A stretch of DNA of 47,999 nucleotides from an uncultured Saprospiraceae bacterium (GTDB lineage: Bacteria; Bacteroidota; Bacteroidia; Chitinophagales; Saprospiraceae). Made by a program: the position numbers and the translations under genes. The stretch covers positions 1 through 47,999 of the forward strand of contig CALFDU010000137.1 in the NCBI GenBank assembly GCA_937950315.1. Reading direction: 5' to 3'. The notes beneath the pieces were generated by a model. That model was not told the origin of the DNA, ran no database searches, and saw nothing but the letters and a program-made list of their open reading frames with translations. The first letter of the stretch is position 1; every line of letters begins with the position of its first letter. Below, piece after piece: positions 25,216-33,057 of this stretch.

Positions 25216-26658
25216 ATGATTTCAAGACTACTGATAGCCATTTGTTTTTTGGGTTTTATATTGCAAAGTGGCATTGCGCAAGATTTTGATTTGACGAATC
25301 TTGATTCTCTTGAACTTAGATATTATGATGCGGATTCAATCCAAATTGTATTCAGAAACAAAAACACTGAAAAATATGGGTGCATTAGTCATAAAGGTGA
25401 CCTGATCATTCCTTTCGAATATGACTATTTAGGACAAAGCTTAGAAGGTCTTCGCTTAGCCGTGTTAAATTCAAAATATGGTTATCTAAATGCTGCAGGA
25501 GAAACCCAAATTGAATTTCAATATATTTCTGGAACTGGCTTCCTCAATGGAAAAGCGATCGTAGCAAACAAGGAAGGTTTTGGAGTGATCGATCAAAACA
25601 ATAAGCTTGTACTTCCTTTTGAGTATGGTCATTTAAAAACCAAGGATCATGTATGTTATGCTTTCAAAAATATTGGGGGCAAATTTGGAGTGATGGATTC
25701 TGAAAAGAATATCATCATTGAAGAAGTATATGATGCTATCAAGCAGAGCAATGATTCATTCTGGTTGGCCATGGAAAATCTAAAGTTTGACATATTTAAG
25801 TACAATGGAGAGAAGCATTTGAATGAAAGGTTTGATCGGATCGGTCGCAAAAATAGCTACGGCTATACCTCGGTGGGAGTTGATGGAAAAAATGGTATGC
25901 TGGATGAACATTTTAACTGGGCCATACCTCCTAAATATGAGAAGGTAAGTACGTTGTTTGAAGAACGATTTGGTGTTAAAGATAGTACTGGATGGAAGGT
26001 GTTCAATGCACAGCACGAGCAAGTCATTGATGAAGTCTTTGAAAAAATTAGCTATCTCAACAAAACTCATAGTATCATCCGCCAAGATGGAAGAGATAAT
26101 ATCATCGATTTTGTAGGAAAGAGAATTATTGACCCAGCTCCTCAATCAATTACGAAAATTAGTGGAGGTAAATTGATGTTAAAAATTGATGAGTATTTAT
26201 ACGATGGATTGACCTTACATAAAATTTTTGAAGAAAAAGTTGTTTTCACTTCTAGGTCTCCACGCTTTTCTGATGGGTATCTCGCATTGGAAGTTGGAGG
26301 TAAGTGTGCCATCATAGATACTAGTGCTTCATTCATAATATCGCCACAATACGACTACTGTGAAAATTTGATTTTTGCTGGATACCTTAAGGTTAAGAAT
26401 AATGATAGTGAAAATTGGGGAGTAGTGAATTTAGAAAATGAACTCGTGATTCCTTTTGAATATAAAAATATTGACTACTTGGGTGGGACTAAGTCTGATG
26501 CAAGATTTTGGCTTGATGACGAAAATTCCAAAAGTTATTTTGCCAAACAAAAAATATTAATTTCTGACATTGATAGTATCGTTGGCTATATGGCCGATTA
26601 TACATTTTTCAAGAAAAATGATGAAATTGGATTTGTGAATACATACTCAGATCATTAG
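25216..26658 (+). CDS. WG-repeat protein, N-terminal part up to an in-frame amber codon
   Basis: 480 aa with a signal peptide (1-21, ending SGIAQ). It is made of WG-type repeats of about 35-45 aa, each with a 'KYGxxxxxGxxxIPFEYDxL' core: TEKYGCISHKGDLIIPFEYD, SKYGYLNAAGETQIEFQYIS, GFGVIDQNNKLVLPFEYGHL, GKFGVMDSEKNIIIEEVYDA, and NWGVVNLENELVIPFEYKNI near the end. These form a beta-propeller-like or solenoid surface; ligands are unknown. The frame stops at TAG 26656-26658 in the middle of a repeat (GFVNTYSDH then stop). It resumes in the same frame one codon later in the next entry, so the two are almost certainly one gene of about 621 codons. It is either a fresh pseudogene or read through. 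Confidence 0.85.
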   Translation: MISRLLIAICFLGFILQSGIAQDFDLTNLDSLELRYYDADSIQIVFRNKNTEKYGCISHKGDLIIPFEYDYLGQSLEGLRLAVLNSKYGYLNAAGETQIEFQYISGTGFLNGKAIVANKEGFGVIDQNNKLVLPFEYGHLKTKDHVCYAFKNIGGKFGVMDSEKNIIIEEVYDAIKQSNDSFWLAMENLKFDIFKYNGEKHLNERFDRIGRKNSYGYTSVGVDGKNGMLDEHFNWAIPPKYEKVSTLFEERFGVKDSTGWKVFNAQHEQVIDEVFEKISYLNKTHSIIRQDGRDNIIDFVGKRIIDPAPQSITKISGGKLMLKIDEYLYDGLTLHKIFEEKVVFTSRSPRFSDGYLALEVGGKCAIIDTSASFIISPQYDYCENLIFAGYLKVKNNDSENWGVVNLENELVIPFEYKNIDYLGGTKSDARFWLDDENSKSYFAKQKILISDIDSIVGYMADYTFFKKNDEIGFVNTYSDH

Positions 26659-26661
26659 AGA

Positions 26662-27081
26662 ATGTTGGACTACGACTCGATTATAATGGATCGTTTCCCT
26701 TTTGTTGTTGTTCAAGATGGAAAATACGGATCGTTGGACGATGAAGGAAATTTGGAGATTCCATGCGAGTACGATTATCTGAATGCAGCTGGTGCATTCT
26801 TCATCATCAAAGATGGAGAAAAGTATGGAACCTTATCTTTGGAAAACAAAGTTGTGGAAAAACCTCAATTTGATAAAATCGAGAAGGGGCTTTACGATAT
26901 GTTTGGTATGGTTTATTTAAATGATAAAATGGGTTTATTAAATATCGATGGTACCATCTTGTTGCCTATTGAATATGATTCGATTGAAAAAGTAGGAGTT
27001 GCACAAGTGAAGGCAACAAAAGATGGAGAAACTTTCAACTTTAATTGCACCGAACTTCAGTTAAAAGCCATGGATAAATAA
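26662..27081 (+). CDS. WG-repeat protein, C-terminal part after the amber codon
   Basis: 139 codons in the same frame as the preceding part, separated by TAG and one Arg codon. It continues the repeat series without a gap: MLDYDSIIMDRFPFVVVQDG, KYGSLDDEGNLEIPCEYDYL, EKYGTLSLENKVVEKPQFDK, MGLLNIDGTILLPIEYDSIE. It has no signal peptide of its own, so a separate product starting at the ATG 26662 would stay in the cytoplasm and be of doubtful use. Reading frame and codon use remain intact after the stop, which points to a recent nonsense change or to readthrough. The stop lies 19 nt before the end of the convergent LD-carboxypeptidase gene. Confidence 0.7.
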   Translation: MLDYDSIIMDRFPFVVVQDGKYGSLDDEGNLEIPCEYDYLNAAGAFFIIKDGEKYGTLSLENKVVEKPQFDKIEKGLYDMFGMVYLNDKMGLLNIDGTILLPIEYDSIEKVGVAQVKATKDGETFNFNCTELQLKAMDK

Positions 27082-27100
27082 GCTATTTGTTTTCAGAGCA

Positions 27101-28111
27101 TCAGCCAGTATACTGTAACGTCAATGTTGCGCCAGCAGAATCCATATTTGCGTAAGCGCCTATCGGAAAAGTCACTTGATCCTTGATATGACCAAATGAA
27201 AAGCCATATACACAAGGCAAGCCAATGTGCTCTATGCGTTCATTGATGGTTTCTTGTAAAGTCCAAGAGTTTGCATCTTTCATTTCACAGTCCGCAAAAA
27301 CACCTAAGATGATTCCTTTAGCTTCTGAGAAAAAACCTGAAGTAATCAGCTGAGTAAGCATGCGGTCGATTCGATAGGGCTCTTCTCCTACATCTTCAAT
27401 AAAGATCACCTTGCCTTTGGTGTCAACTTCATGCTGAGTCCCCACGAGTGCACTCAGGAGCGATAGATTACCACCCACCAATGGTCCTTCAATTTTTCCT
27501 GGCACAACAACCCTGTATTGATAGGCAGATTCCTTCTCTCCCTTCTCAATATTATTTGCCGAAAGGCTAAAAATTGTATCCGTCTTACTGAACAATGGAG
27601 ACAATGATTCTTTGGTGTATTCAGAAAATATGCTACCCGCAATCGGTCCATGAAAACATGGGTTGCCAGTATTTTGATGGATGGTATTCAGCAATGCGGT
27701 GATGTCACTATATCCAATCAAAGGCTTGGGGTTTTCATGGATAAGCGCAAAATCGAGGTGATCCAGATAACGGGTCGCACCATATCCACCACGAACGCAC
27801 CATATCGCATCTATCTTAGGATTTTGAAACATGCCATGCAATTCATGCAGGCGCTCTGTGTCGCTACCGGCAAGGTAACCGTCAATCTGCATGACTTGAT
27901 CTGTGTAATAGGTCTTGAGTCCCAGTGCCTTCATATTGGCCAAAGCATTGTCAAGCCGTTTTTGAGATATGGGGCCAGAAGGAGTGACAAGACCAACGGT
28001 GTCTCCTTTTTTTATAGGCTTAAATTTCTTTTTTTCGGTCGAGCCAAATGGGTGGAGTAGAGGTGTTGCCATCAATCCTGGTATAAGCTTTGAAAATTTT
28101 CTGCGATTCAT
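27101..28111 (-). CDS. LD-carboxypeptidase (peptidase family S66)
   Basis: 336 aa. Cleaves the terminal D-Ala from murein tetrapeptides (LdcA type). The catalytic triad is visible: Ser135 in the nucleophile motif LIGYSDITAL, Glu239 in VIFIEDVGEEPYRIDR and His308 in FSFGHIKDQVTFPIG. IDAIWCVRGGYGATR shapes the oxyanion hole. Unlike the cytoplasmic E. coli enzyme it has a twin-Arg-like N-terminus MNRRKFSKLIPGLMATPLLH, so export to the periplasm is likely. Similar exported S66 proteins are frequent in Bacteroidota. It lies 58 nt downstream of the lipoprotein gene on the same strand and may share its transcript. Confidence 0.92.
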   Translation of the reverse strand: MNRRKFSKLIPGLMATPLLHPFGSTEKKKFKPIKKGDTVGLVTPSGPISQKRLDNALANMKALGLKTYYTDQVMQIDGYLAGSDTERLHELHGMFQNPKIDAIWCVRGGYGATRYLDHLDFALIHENPKPLIGYSDITALLNTIHQNTGNPCFHGPIAGSIFSEYTKESLSPLFSKTDTIFSLSANNIEKGEKESAYQYRVVVPGKIEGPLVGGNLSLLSALVGTQHEVDTKGKVIFIEDVGEEPYRIDRMLTQLITSGFFSEAKGIILGVFADCEMKDANSWTLQETINERIEHIGLPCVYGFSFGHIKDQVTFPIGAYANMDSAGATLTLQYTG

Positions 28112-28169
28112 CTAAATAAAGATAATAATTCTGAGTCAGAGAAGAATTTTACCGCTTAGATTGGATTAG

Positions 28170-29081
28170 CTACTTCTTAAACAATTCATCTCTTAACCCT
28201 TCATCAGCGTTGGAGTGTTTGCTCCAGTAATTGGATTTGATGGTATTGATTCTTTCCCCAGTAGTAACCAGCGTCTGTCTGTTTTTACCAAACCCACTAA
28301 AATGGGTTTCTTCCCAGCCTAAAATTTTATGTGGGAAAGCAGTCTCATATTTGATGATCAATTTTCTTCCGATTTCAGGATAGTCCAATGTGTATGAACT
28401 GGTGTTCTTATCTATTGTGCCTTTTGTGGTTGTACATTGATAGGCTCTTTTGTCTTCATGTGACAAGGCCAAATAAAAGAAAGAAGGAATGACTTGAGTA
28501 TTTCCAGTAGGCAATGATTCTGGACGCAGTCTTATCAATGACCAGACGTCATCTTCCAATAAATTTTTGTCCAGACTCTTTTTACCAGATTGTCCTTGGA
28601 AGTAGGAATTGGTCTCAAGCTCAAATTTATTCTTGTTTTCCATCTCCATGTATACATGACCACACCATTCTTGTGAAGAAGTAGAAATCTTCAACGAATG
28701 ATCTCCTTTTTCAAAAGGAACAAATGTGCTTGTCATCATAGAGTAAGGGTAAATACCAGTATAGAAATTTTTGGTTTGATTCAATTTTAAAACAGATGGA
28801 TCCTTGTCGGTAGGATAGTCAGCTTTGGTCATGGCACTTTTTGAGAACGGTTCTGTAACAAAAATCATCACAGAAGTGCCTTCATGCATTTCGCCATATC
28901 TTGCTTGATTCAACTTGAAGCTTGTAATTTCAGCCTCTCCAGAATACCAATACTTCTCTTGCTGTGGATCAATTTTTAGTTCTGAAGTGCTGTCATTTCC
29001 ATTTGCGCAAGCGCCAAGGATTAAGATACTAAGCATGATTTTTAACATAATTATATGGTTTCTAGATTTTTCCAATTTCAT
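28170..29081 (-). CDS. Lipoprotein of unknown function
   Basis: 303 aa. A lipoprotein signal ends in ILILGAC, either from the ATG at 29081 or more compactly from an internal ATG at 29048 (MLKIMLSILILGAC). The mature part begins YWYSGEAEITSFKLNQARYG and continues with VMIFVTEPFSKSAM and TGIYPYSMMTSTFVPFEKGD; it looks like an all-beta domain. I recall close relatives in Bacteroidota that carry the inherited database name 'septum formation inhibitor Maf', but no Maf nucleotide pyrophosphatase motif is present, so that name should not be used. Divergent from the AraC-type regulator gene (198 nt between starts). Confidence 0.75.
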   Translation of the reverse strand: MKLEKSRNHIIMLKIMLSILILGACANGNDSTSELKIDPQQEKYWYSGEAEITSFKLNQARYGEMHEGTSVMIFVTEPFSKSAMTKADYPTDKDPSVLKLNQTKNFYTGIYPYSMMTSTFVPFEKGDHSLKISTSSQEWCGHVYMEMENKNKFELETNSYFQGQSGKKSLDKNLLEDDVWSLIRLRPESLPTGNTQVIPSFFYLALSHEDKRAYQCTTTKGTIDKNTSSYTLDYPEIGRKLIIKYETAFPHKILGWEETHFSGFGKNRQTLVTTGERINTIKSNYWSKHSNADEGLRDELFKK

Positions 29082-29279
29082 TACTATAATTTAACCATTG
29101 GTAGGCTATAAAGTTTTTTCGCATCTATGAGAAAAAGCAGACCAAACTACTTGTTCATTTTTTATTCATCTGCCGTAATTTTGCTCATTTCTTACGTTTT
29201 GCGACAATTTTTCCTCAATTTATTAACGAAAGGAACAAAAGTGTAAATCAAACGTTAATGGTAAGATATTCAAATACAT

Positions 29280-30098
29280 ATGAAGTACATAGGCAGAACC
29301 AATGAGTATTTTGAGATTATAAATCTTACCTCATTTACGCAACAAGCATTAGAAAAACCTGACCAAGACTTACTTTCATTTATCTGGTTTGAAGAAGATG
29401 GAAGCGAATTGACAATAGATGCGAGGTGTAAAAAATATTATAAGAACCAAATTGTCTGCTTGACTCCGTTTCATAAAGTCAGCATCAGCAAAATAACAAA
29501 AGCCAAAGTACTGCGCTTTAACTCACCATTTTATTGTATTCTTGAACAGGACAGTGAAGTAGGTTGCAAAGGCTTGTTGTTTTTCGGCTCTGCTAGTTTG
29601 CCTATACTTAATCCGTCAGACGAAGATCTTGAGATATTGACCGCAGTGTGGAAAATGATCTTACTTGAGATGAATTCCAAAGACAATCTCCAACTAGAAA
29701 TGTTGCAAATGATGCTTAAGCGTCTTTTAATACTTTCGACTCGTATATATAAGTCTCAAGAGAATTTTGGCAAGGTTGACAATGTACAAAGTGACATCAT
29801 CAGGGATTTTAACTTTTTGGTGGAGCATCACTTCAAAGAAAAACATGGAGTCGCAGAATATGCAACCATGTTAAACAAATCACCAAAGACCCTTTCAAAT
29901 CTATTTAAGAAACTACACGACAAATCGCCATTGCAGATGATTCAGGCACGAATTATGCTTGAAGTAAGGCGTCTACTGCGTTATACCGACAAACCAATTT
30001 CTGAAATAGGTTACGAAGTCGGGTTCAATGATGTCCAATCATTTAGTAGATTTTTTAAGAAAAACGAAGGAATTTCTCCTTCGGAATTTCGTGGATAA
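29280..30098 (+). CDS. AraC family transcriptional regulator
   Basis: 272 aa. The N-terminal half is a cupin-like sensing domain. A linker helix and the AraC DNA-binding domain (about 175-272) follow: VAEYATMLNKSPKTLSNLFK as the first helix-turn-helix and DKPISEIGYEVGFNDVQSFS then RFFKKNEGISPSEFRG as the second. The gene stands 153 nt before the AhpD-like gene in the same direction, and it or the divergent lipoprotein gene are the probable targets. The effector is unknown. Confidence 0.9.
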   Translation: MKYIGRTNEYFEIINLTSFTQQALEKPDQDLLSFIWFEEDGSELTIDARCKKYYKNQIVCLTPFHKVSISKITKAKVLRFNSPFYCILEQDSEVGCKGLLFFGSASLPILNPSDEDLEILTAVWKMILLEMNSKDNLQLEMLQMMLKRLLILSTRIYKSQENFGKVDNVQSDIIRDFNFLVEHHFKEKHGVAEYATMLNKSPKTLSNLFKKLHDKSPLQMIQARIMLEVRRLLRYTDKPISEIGYEVGFNDVQSFSRFFKKNEGISPSEFRG

Positions 30099-30251
30099 TT
30101 TTTATCATCCAATAAATCCAAACCTTTCAACACTTTTTATTTCGAGTGGGAATTTTTGATAACTCCTGAGGAAAATTAGCCTATTCGATGCTTTCATAGC
30201 TGTCTGATATTTGTAGTATCAATTTAAAAAATATTAAACAACAGAAAGATT

Positions 30252-30803
30252 ATGAAAAATTTTAGTGTACCAACAAGAGCAGAAGTATCGGAGACCAACC
30301 AAGGTATCTTTGACAATTTAGAAAAAGGATTAGGCTTCGTTCCTAACTTATATGCATACTATGCAAAGAACGAAACAGCACTTGCTGATTACCTAGCTCT
30401 CCAGAATAGAAAATCAACGCTCAAGGCAAAAGAAAGAGAAATAGTGAACTTGGTAGTAAGTCAAGTAAACGGTTGCGAATATTGCCTCTCAGCTCATACA
30501 GTGCTCGGTGGAATGAATGGATTTAGTGCAGAAGATATTCTTAATATCAGACAAGGTGAAGCCAACTTTGATCCAAAATTTGCCGCATTGGCAGCTTTTA
30601 CCAAAGAAGCGGTAGAAAAGAAAGGAAAGGTATCGGAAGAGACAACTGCTAAGTTTTTTGAAGCAGGATATACTGAAGCAAACCTTATCGATGTTATCAT
30701 CAATGTGGGAGACAAAGTAATCAGTAACTATATTCACAACATAACAGGATTTGCAATAGATTTCCCATTGGCTCCAAGCCTTGAAGCGGAAGCAACGATA
30801 TAA
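30252..30803 (+). CDS. Carboxymuconolactone decarboxylase / AhpD-like protein
   Basis: 183 aa. The alkylhydroperoxidase AhpD core is clear: REIVNLVVSQVNGCEYCLSA then HTVLGG, with the redox pair Cys75/Cys78 and His82 in the E(x)nCxxCxxxH pattern. The N-terminal part (NLEKGLGFVPNLYAYYAKNE) and the C-terminal SNYIHNITGFAIDFPLAPS are typical of the CMD subgroup. Likely a thiol peroxidase-like antioxidant protein or a related enzyme of unknown substrate. It follows the AraC-type regulator and ends at a strong palindromic terminator. Confidence 0.92.
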   Translation: MKNFSVPTRAEVSETNQGIFDNLEKGLGFVPNLYAYYAKNETALADYLALQNRKSTLKAKEREIVNLVVSQVNGCEYCLSAHTVLGGMNGFSAEDILNIRQGEANFDPKFAALAAFTKEAVEKKGKVSEETTAKFFEAGYTEANLIDVIINVGDKVISNYIHNITGFAIDFPLAPSLEAEATI

Positions 30804-30827
30804 TAGAAAAAGAATAATTTATAATGC

Positions 30828-30858
30828 AGAGGCAATGAAATTTCATTGCCTCTTTAAA
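30828..30858 (+). terminator. 26-bp perfect palindrome, terminator of the AhpD-like gene
   Basis: AGAGGCAATGAAA is followed at once by its exact reverse complement, giving a 26-bp uninterrupted palindrome (30828-30853), then TTAAAT. It lies between the AhpD-like gene and the DM13 gene. In RNA it would form a hairpin of about 11 bp with a 4-nt loop. The T-run is short, so it may be leaky and let the cluster be partly cotranscribed. Confidence 0.65.
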
Positions 30859-30868
30859 TACAAAAACA

Positions 30869-31543
30869 ATGAAAAATTTAAGCTTATTAGTATTGATGTC
30901 GATTGTTGGTTTTACAGCCTGTATCGAAGATGATTTTGTAGATGACTTTGTGGAAGCTGAGTTGCGAATAACAACTTTGGTTGACACGATTGCAGAGGGA
31001 GATACCTTCCAGCTGGAAGCAAACTTCTTGAACAACGTTGGGGAAAGTGAAGAAGTGATAATCGAATGGAGTTCAAGCGATGAAAACATTGTAAGTGTAG
31101 ACGCAACAGGTTTGGTTACTGCAAATAATGCTGGCTCAGCCATCGTTACCGCAAGTTACGAATTGGACTCTGTTGAATACGAAGATTCTATTGATGTAGA
31201 AGTAGGAGCAACAACGGTTGTGAGTCTCCAAAGCCTTGAAGGTTCAATCGCAACCACTACCTTTTACGATTTAGAAGGAGATTTTGTTTTTACAGAAACG
31301 GCAGATGGAGGTGTAACGATAGAATTTGGGGATGACTATAAAGCATCGGCTGGACTACCTGGCTTGTTTTTATATCTTTCCAATAATAGAAATTCAATAG
31401 CAGCCGCAAGAGAGATCACTGAAGTAACTGTATTCTCCGGAGCACATAGTTACGAAATACCAGATGTAGGATTCAGTGATTATAGATACCTCCTTTACTT
31501 CTGTAAACCATTCAATGTAAAAGTCGGTGACGGCGAAATTTAA
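30869..31543 (+). CDS. BIG2 + DM13 domain lipoprotein
   Basis: 224 aa. The signal ends in GFTAC (Cys18 lipobox). Residues about 31-112 form a bacterial Ig-like (BIG2) domain (IIEWSSSDENIVSVDATGLV ... AGSAIVTASY). Residues about 122-224 match the DM13 domain, a small DOMON-like fold proposed to carry electrons: DFVFTETADGGVTIEFGDDY, GLFLYLSNN, AHSYEIPD and the closing YRYLLYFCKPFNVKVGDGEI with the family's conserved Cys (C212). It should sit on the outer face of a membrane, with DM13 held off the surface by the Ig domain. The barrel gene follows after 21 nt. Confidence 0.8.
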   Translation: MKNLSLLVLMSIVGFTACIEDDFVDDFVEAELRITTLVDTIAEGDTFQLEANFLNNVGESEEVIIEWSSSDENIVSVDATGLVTANNAGSAIVTASYELDSVEYEDSIDVEVGATTVVSLQSLEGSIATTTFYDLEGDFVFTETADGGVTIEFGDDYKASAGLPGLFLYLSNNRNSIAAAREITEVTVFSGAHSYEIPDVGFSDYRYLLYFCKPFNVKVGDGEI

Positions 31544-31564
31544 AAAATAGTACAACTTACCAAA

Positions 31565-32434
31565 ATGAAAAATATACTTCTGACATTAATTATAAATACC
31601 ATTGTCTTAGGAACTGTATACGCTGGTGGCCCATGGCCACAACCTCAAGGCAATGCCTATATAAAGCTATCTGAATGGTGGACGGTTTTTGATCAGCACT
31701 ATACAGACACAGGGCTGATAGATCCCAACGTTACAACTGGAATCTTTAATACTTCTGTGTATGCCGAATACGGATTTACTGATAGAGTAACTGGAATCTT
31801 AAATGCTCCGATCGTAAGTAGAGCATTCATGAATAACCTGTTGTCTCGCACAACCAATGAGATCATTGTACCTGGTGAAGCGATCAATACAATAGGGGAT
31901 ATTGACTTGGGTGTGAAAGTTGGATTGACAAAACCTGGTAGCTCGTTCCCAGTCGCACTGACTGTAACATTTGGATTACCAACGGGAAATCCTGCGGGTG
32001 GAACCCAACAAAACCTACAAACAGGGGATGGAGAGTTTAATCAGATGATTCAGTTGGACGCAGGAAGAGGATTTATGTTAGGGAATATACCAGGATACTT
32101 TAGCGGCTTTGCAGGATTTAACAATCGTACCAAAGAATTCTCAGAAGAACTAAGATTTGGAGCCGAATTGGGATTGGCTACGCCTAACAGAAAATTATGG
32201 ATAACAGGTAAGTTGAACATTGTTGAGTCATTGAAAAATGGAGCAACTGCCGCTACTGCAACCAGTACAAGTTTGTTTGCCAATAATTCAGAGTTTACAA
32301 GTATTGGAGTAGAAGCTTCATATTACATTGGAAAGAGAGTGGGAGTTTCTGCTGGCGTTACAGGGGCAATAAGTGGAGAGATAATTGCAGCAGCGCCTTC
32401 TTATACGATCGGAGTATTCTATGATATGAAGTAA
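31565..32434 (+). CDS. Probable outer membrane beta-barrel protein
   Basis: 289 aa with a signal peptide (1-20, ending TVYA). The mature part opens GGPWPQPQGNAYIKLSEWW and is made of alternating amphipathic strands with Gly-rich turns (NTSVYAEYGFTDRVTGILNA, IGDIDLGVKVGLTKPGSSFP). It closes with an aromatic strand, YTIGVFYDMK, as in small outer membrane barrels. The size and strand pattern suggest 10-12 strands, similar to transporter-like or MetA-pathway barrels. Role unknown. It is the second gene of the DM13 pair and ends in a strong bidirectional terminator. Confidence 0.7.
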   Translation: MKNILLTLIINTIVLGTVYAGGPWPQPQGNAYIKLSEWWTVFDQHYTDTGLIDPNVTTGIFNTSVYAEYGFTDRVTGILNAPIVSRAFMNNLLSRTTNEIIVPGEAINTIGDIDLGVKVGLTKPGSSFPVALTVTFGLPTGNPAGGTQQNLQTGDGEFNQMIQLDAGRGFMLGNIPGYFSGFAGFNNRTKEFSEELRFGAELGLATPNRKLWITGKLNIVESLKNGATAATATSTSLFANNSEFTSIGVEASYYIGKRVGVSAGVTGAISGEIIAAAPSYTIGVFYDMK

Positions 32435-32458
32435 TAGTTTAAAGTATATAAGTATAAA

Positions 32459-32501
32459 AGAAGAAGCGTTGGACTCATCGAGCACAACGCTTCTTCTTTT
32501 T
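32459..32501. terminator. Bidirectional rho-independent terminator
   Basis: AGAAGAAGCGTTG and CAACGCTTCTTCT form a perfect 13-bp stem with a 13-nt loop. It is flanked by a T-run on each strand (TTTTTAT on the plus side, TTTTAT on the minus side). It lies between the converging barrel gene and LytTR gene and should end both transcripts. Confidence 0.88.
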
Positions 32502-32526
32502 ATAACTATTGATGTAATCAAAAAGA

Positions 32527-32886
32527 TTACATATCGAACCAGCCTTTAAATCCACCAACTTTGTCCCGGCTCACGTCCAATTCATGATCGTGTTTAAAAG
32601 TCAGTTTCAATTTCAATCGACTATTGAGATATGGATGGATCTTATCTATGCTTTCTAAAGGGACAATGAACTTTCGATTTATTCTAAAATGCCCTTTTGG
32701 ATCCAATTGAGATTCAATCTTATTCATCGTTTGGTCTAAGAGTAATTTTCTATTTCCATCTTTCAATGCGAAAGTCATCCCATTCTCTGAATAAATAAGT
32801 TTGATTGCTTTCACTTGTAGGTATGAATAAGATTGCTCAGATTTGATTAAAAACCTATTCTTGAATTTCTCTTTTGAGTTGAACAT
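32527..32886 (-). CDS. Stand-alone LytTR DNA-binding domain protein
   Basis: 119 aa, consisting only of a LytTR domain: NRFLIKSEQSYSYLQVKAIK, IKLIYSENGMTFALKDG, HFRINRKFIVPLESIDKI and NSRLKLKLTFKHDHELDVSR then DKVGGFKGWF. In most LytR/AlgR regulators this follows a CheY-like receiver; here none is encoded. The frame upstream meets a stop seven codons before the ATG, and the terminator of the next gene lies just beyond. It could be a natural one-domain regulator or the tail of a truncated response regulator. Its targets are unknown. Confidence 0.85.
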   Translation of the reverse strand: MFNSKEKFKNRFLIKSEQSYSYLQVKAIKLIYSENGMTFALKDGNRKLLLDQTMNKIESQLDPKGHFRINRKFIVPLESIDKIHPYLNSRLKLKLTFKHDHELDVSRDKVGGFKGWFDM

Positions 32887-32960
32887 TAGATTGGTAATCT
32901 TGCTTCAGTTGAAGTCCTCAAGATTACTATGAAAGAACTGTAAGTGTTGCTGACGGATAA

Positions 32961-32990
32961 ACAAAAAAAGGCCCAAGCGTTGCTTGGGCC
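32961..32990 (-). terminator. Rho-independent terminator of the BNR-repeat gene
   Basis: GGCCCAAGC and GCTTGGGCC form a perfect GC-rich 9-bp stem with a 3-nt loop, followed on the minus strand by seven T. It lies 67 nt after the stop at 33058. Confidence 0.93.
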
Positions 32991-33057
32991 CCCAGTATAA
33001 AACATATCAACATTACTAAAACATCTTTAAGCTCATCTCAAATGGTGAACAGATGAC

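Noticed and set aside
26656-26658. TAG as a reassigned sense codon in this organism
   Set aside because: The TolC-like and RND pump genes in the same window end with TAG at the expected family length.
28170-29081. Maf-type septum inhibitor
   Set aside because: The name circulates for similar lipoproteins, but the Maf nucleotide-binding motifs are absent and the protein is an exported lipoprotein.
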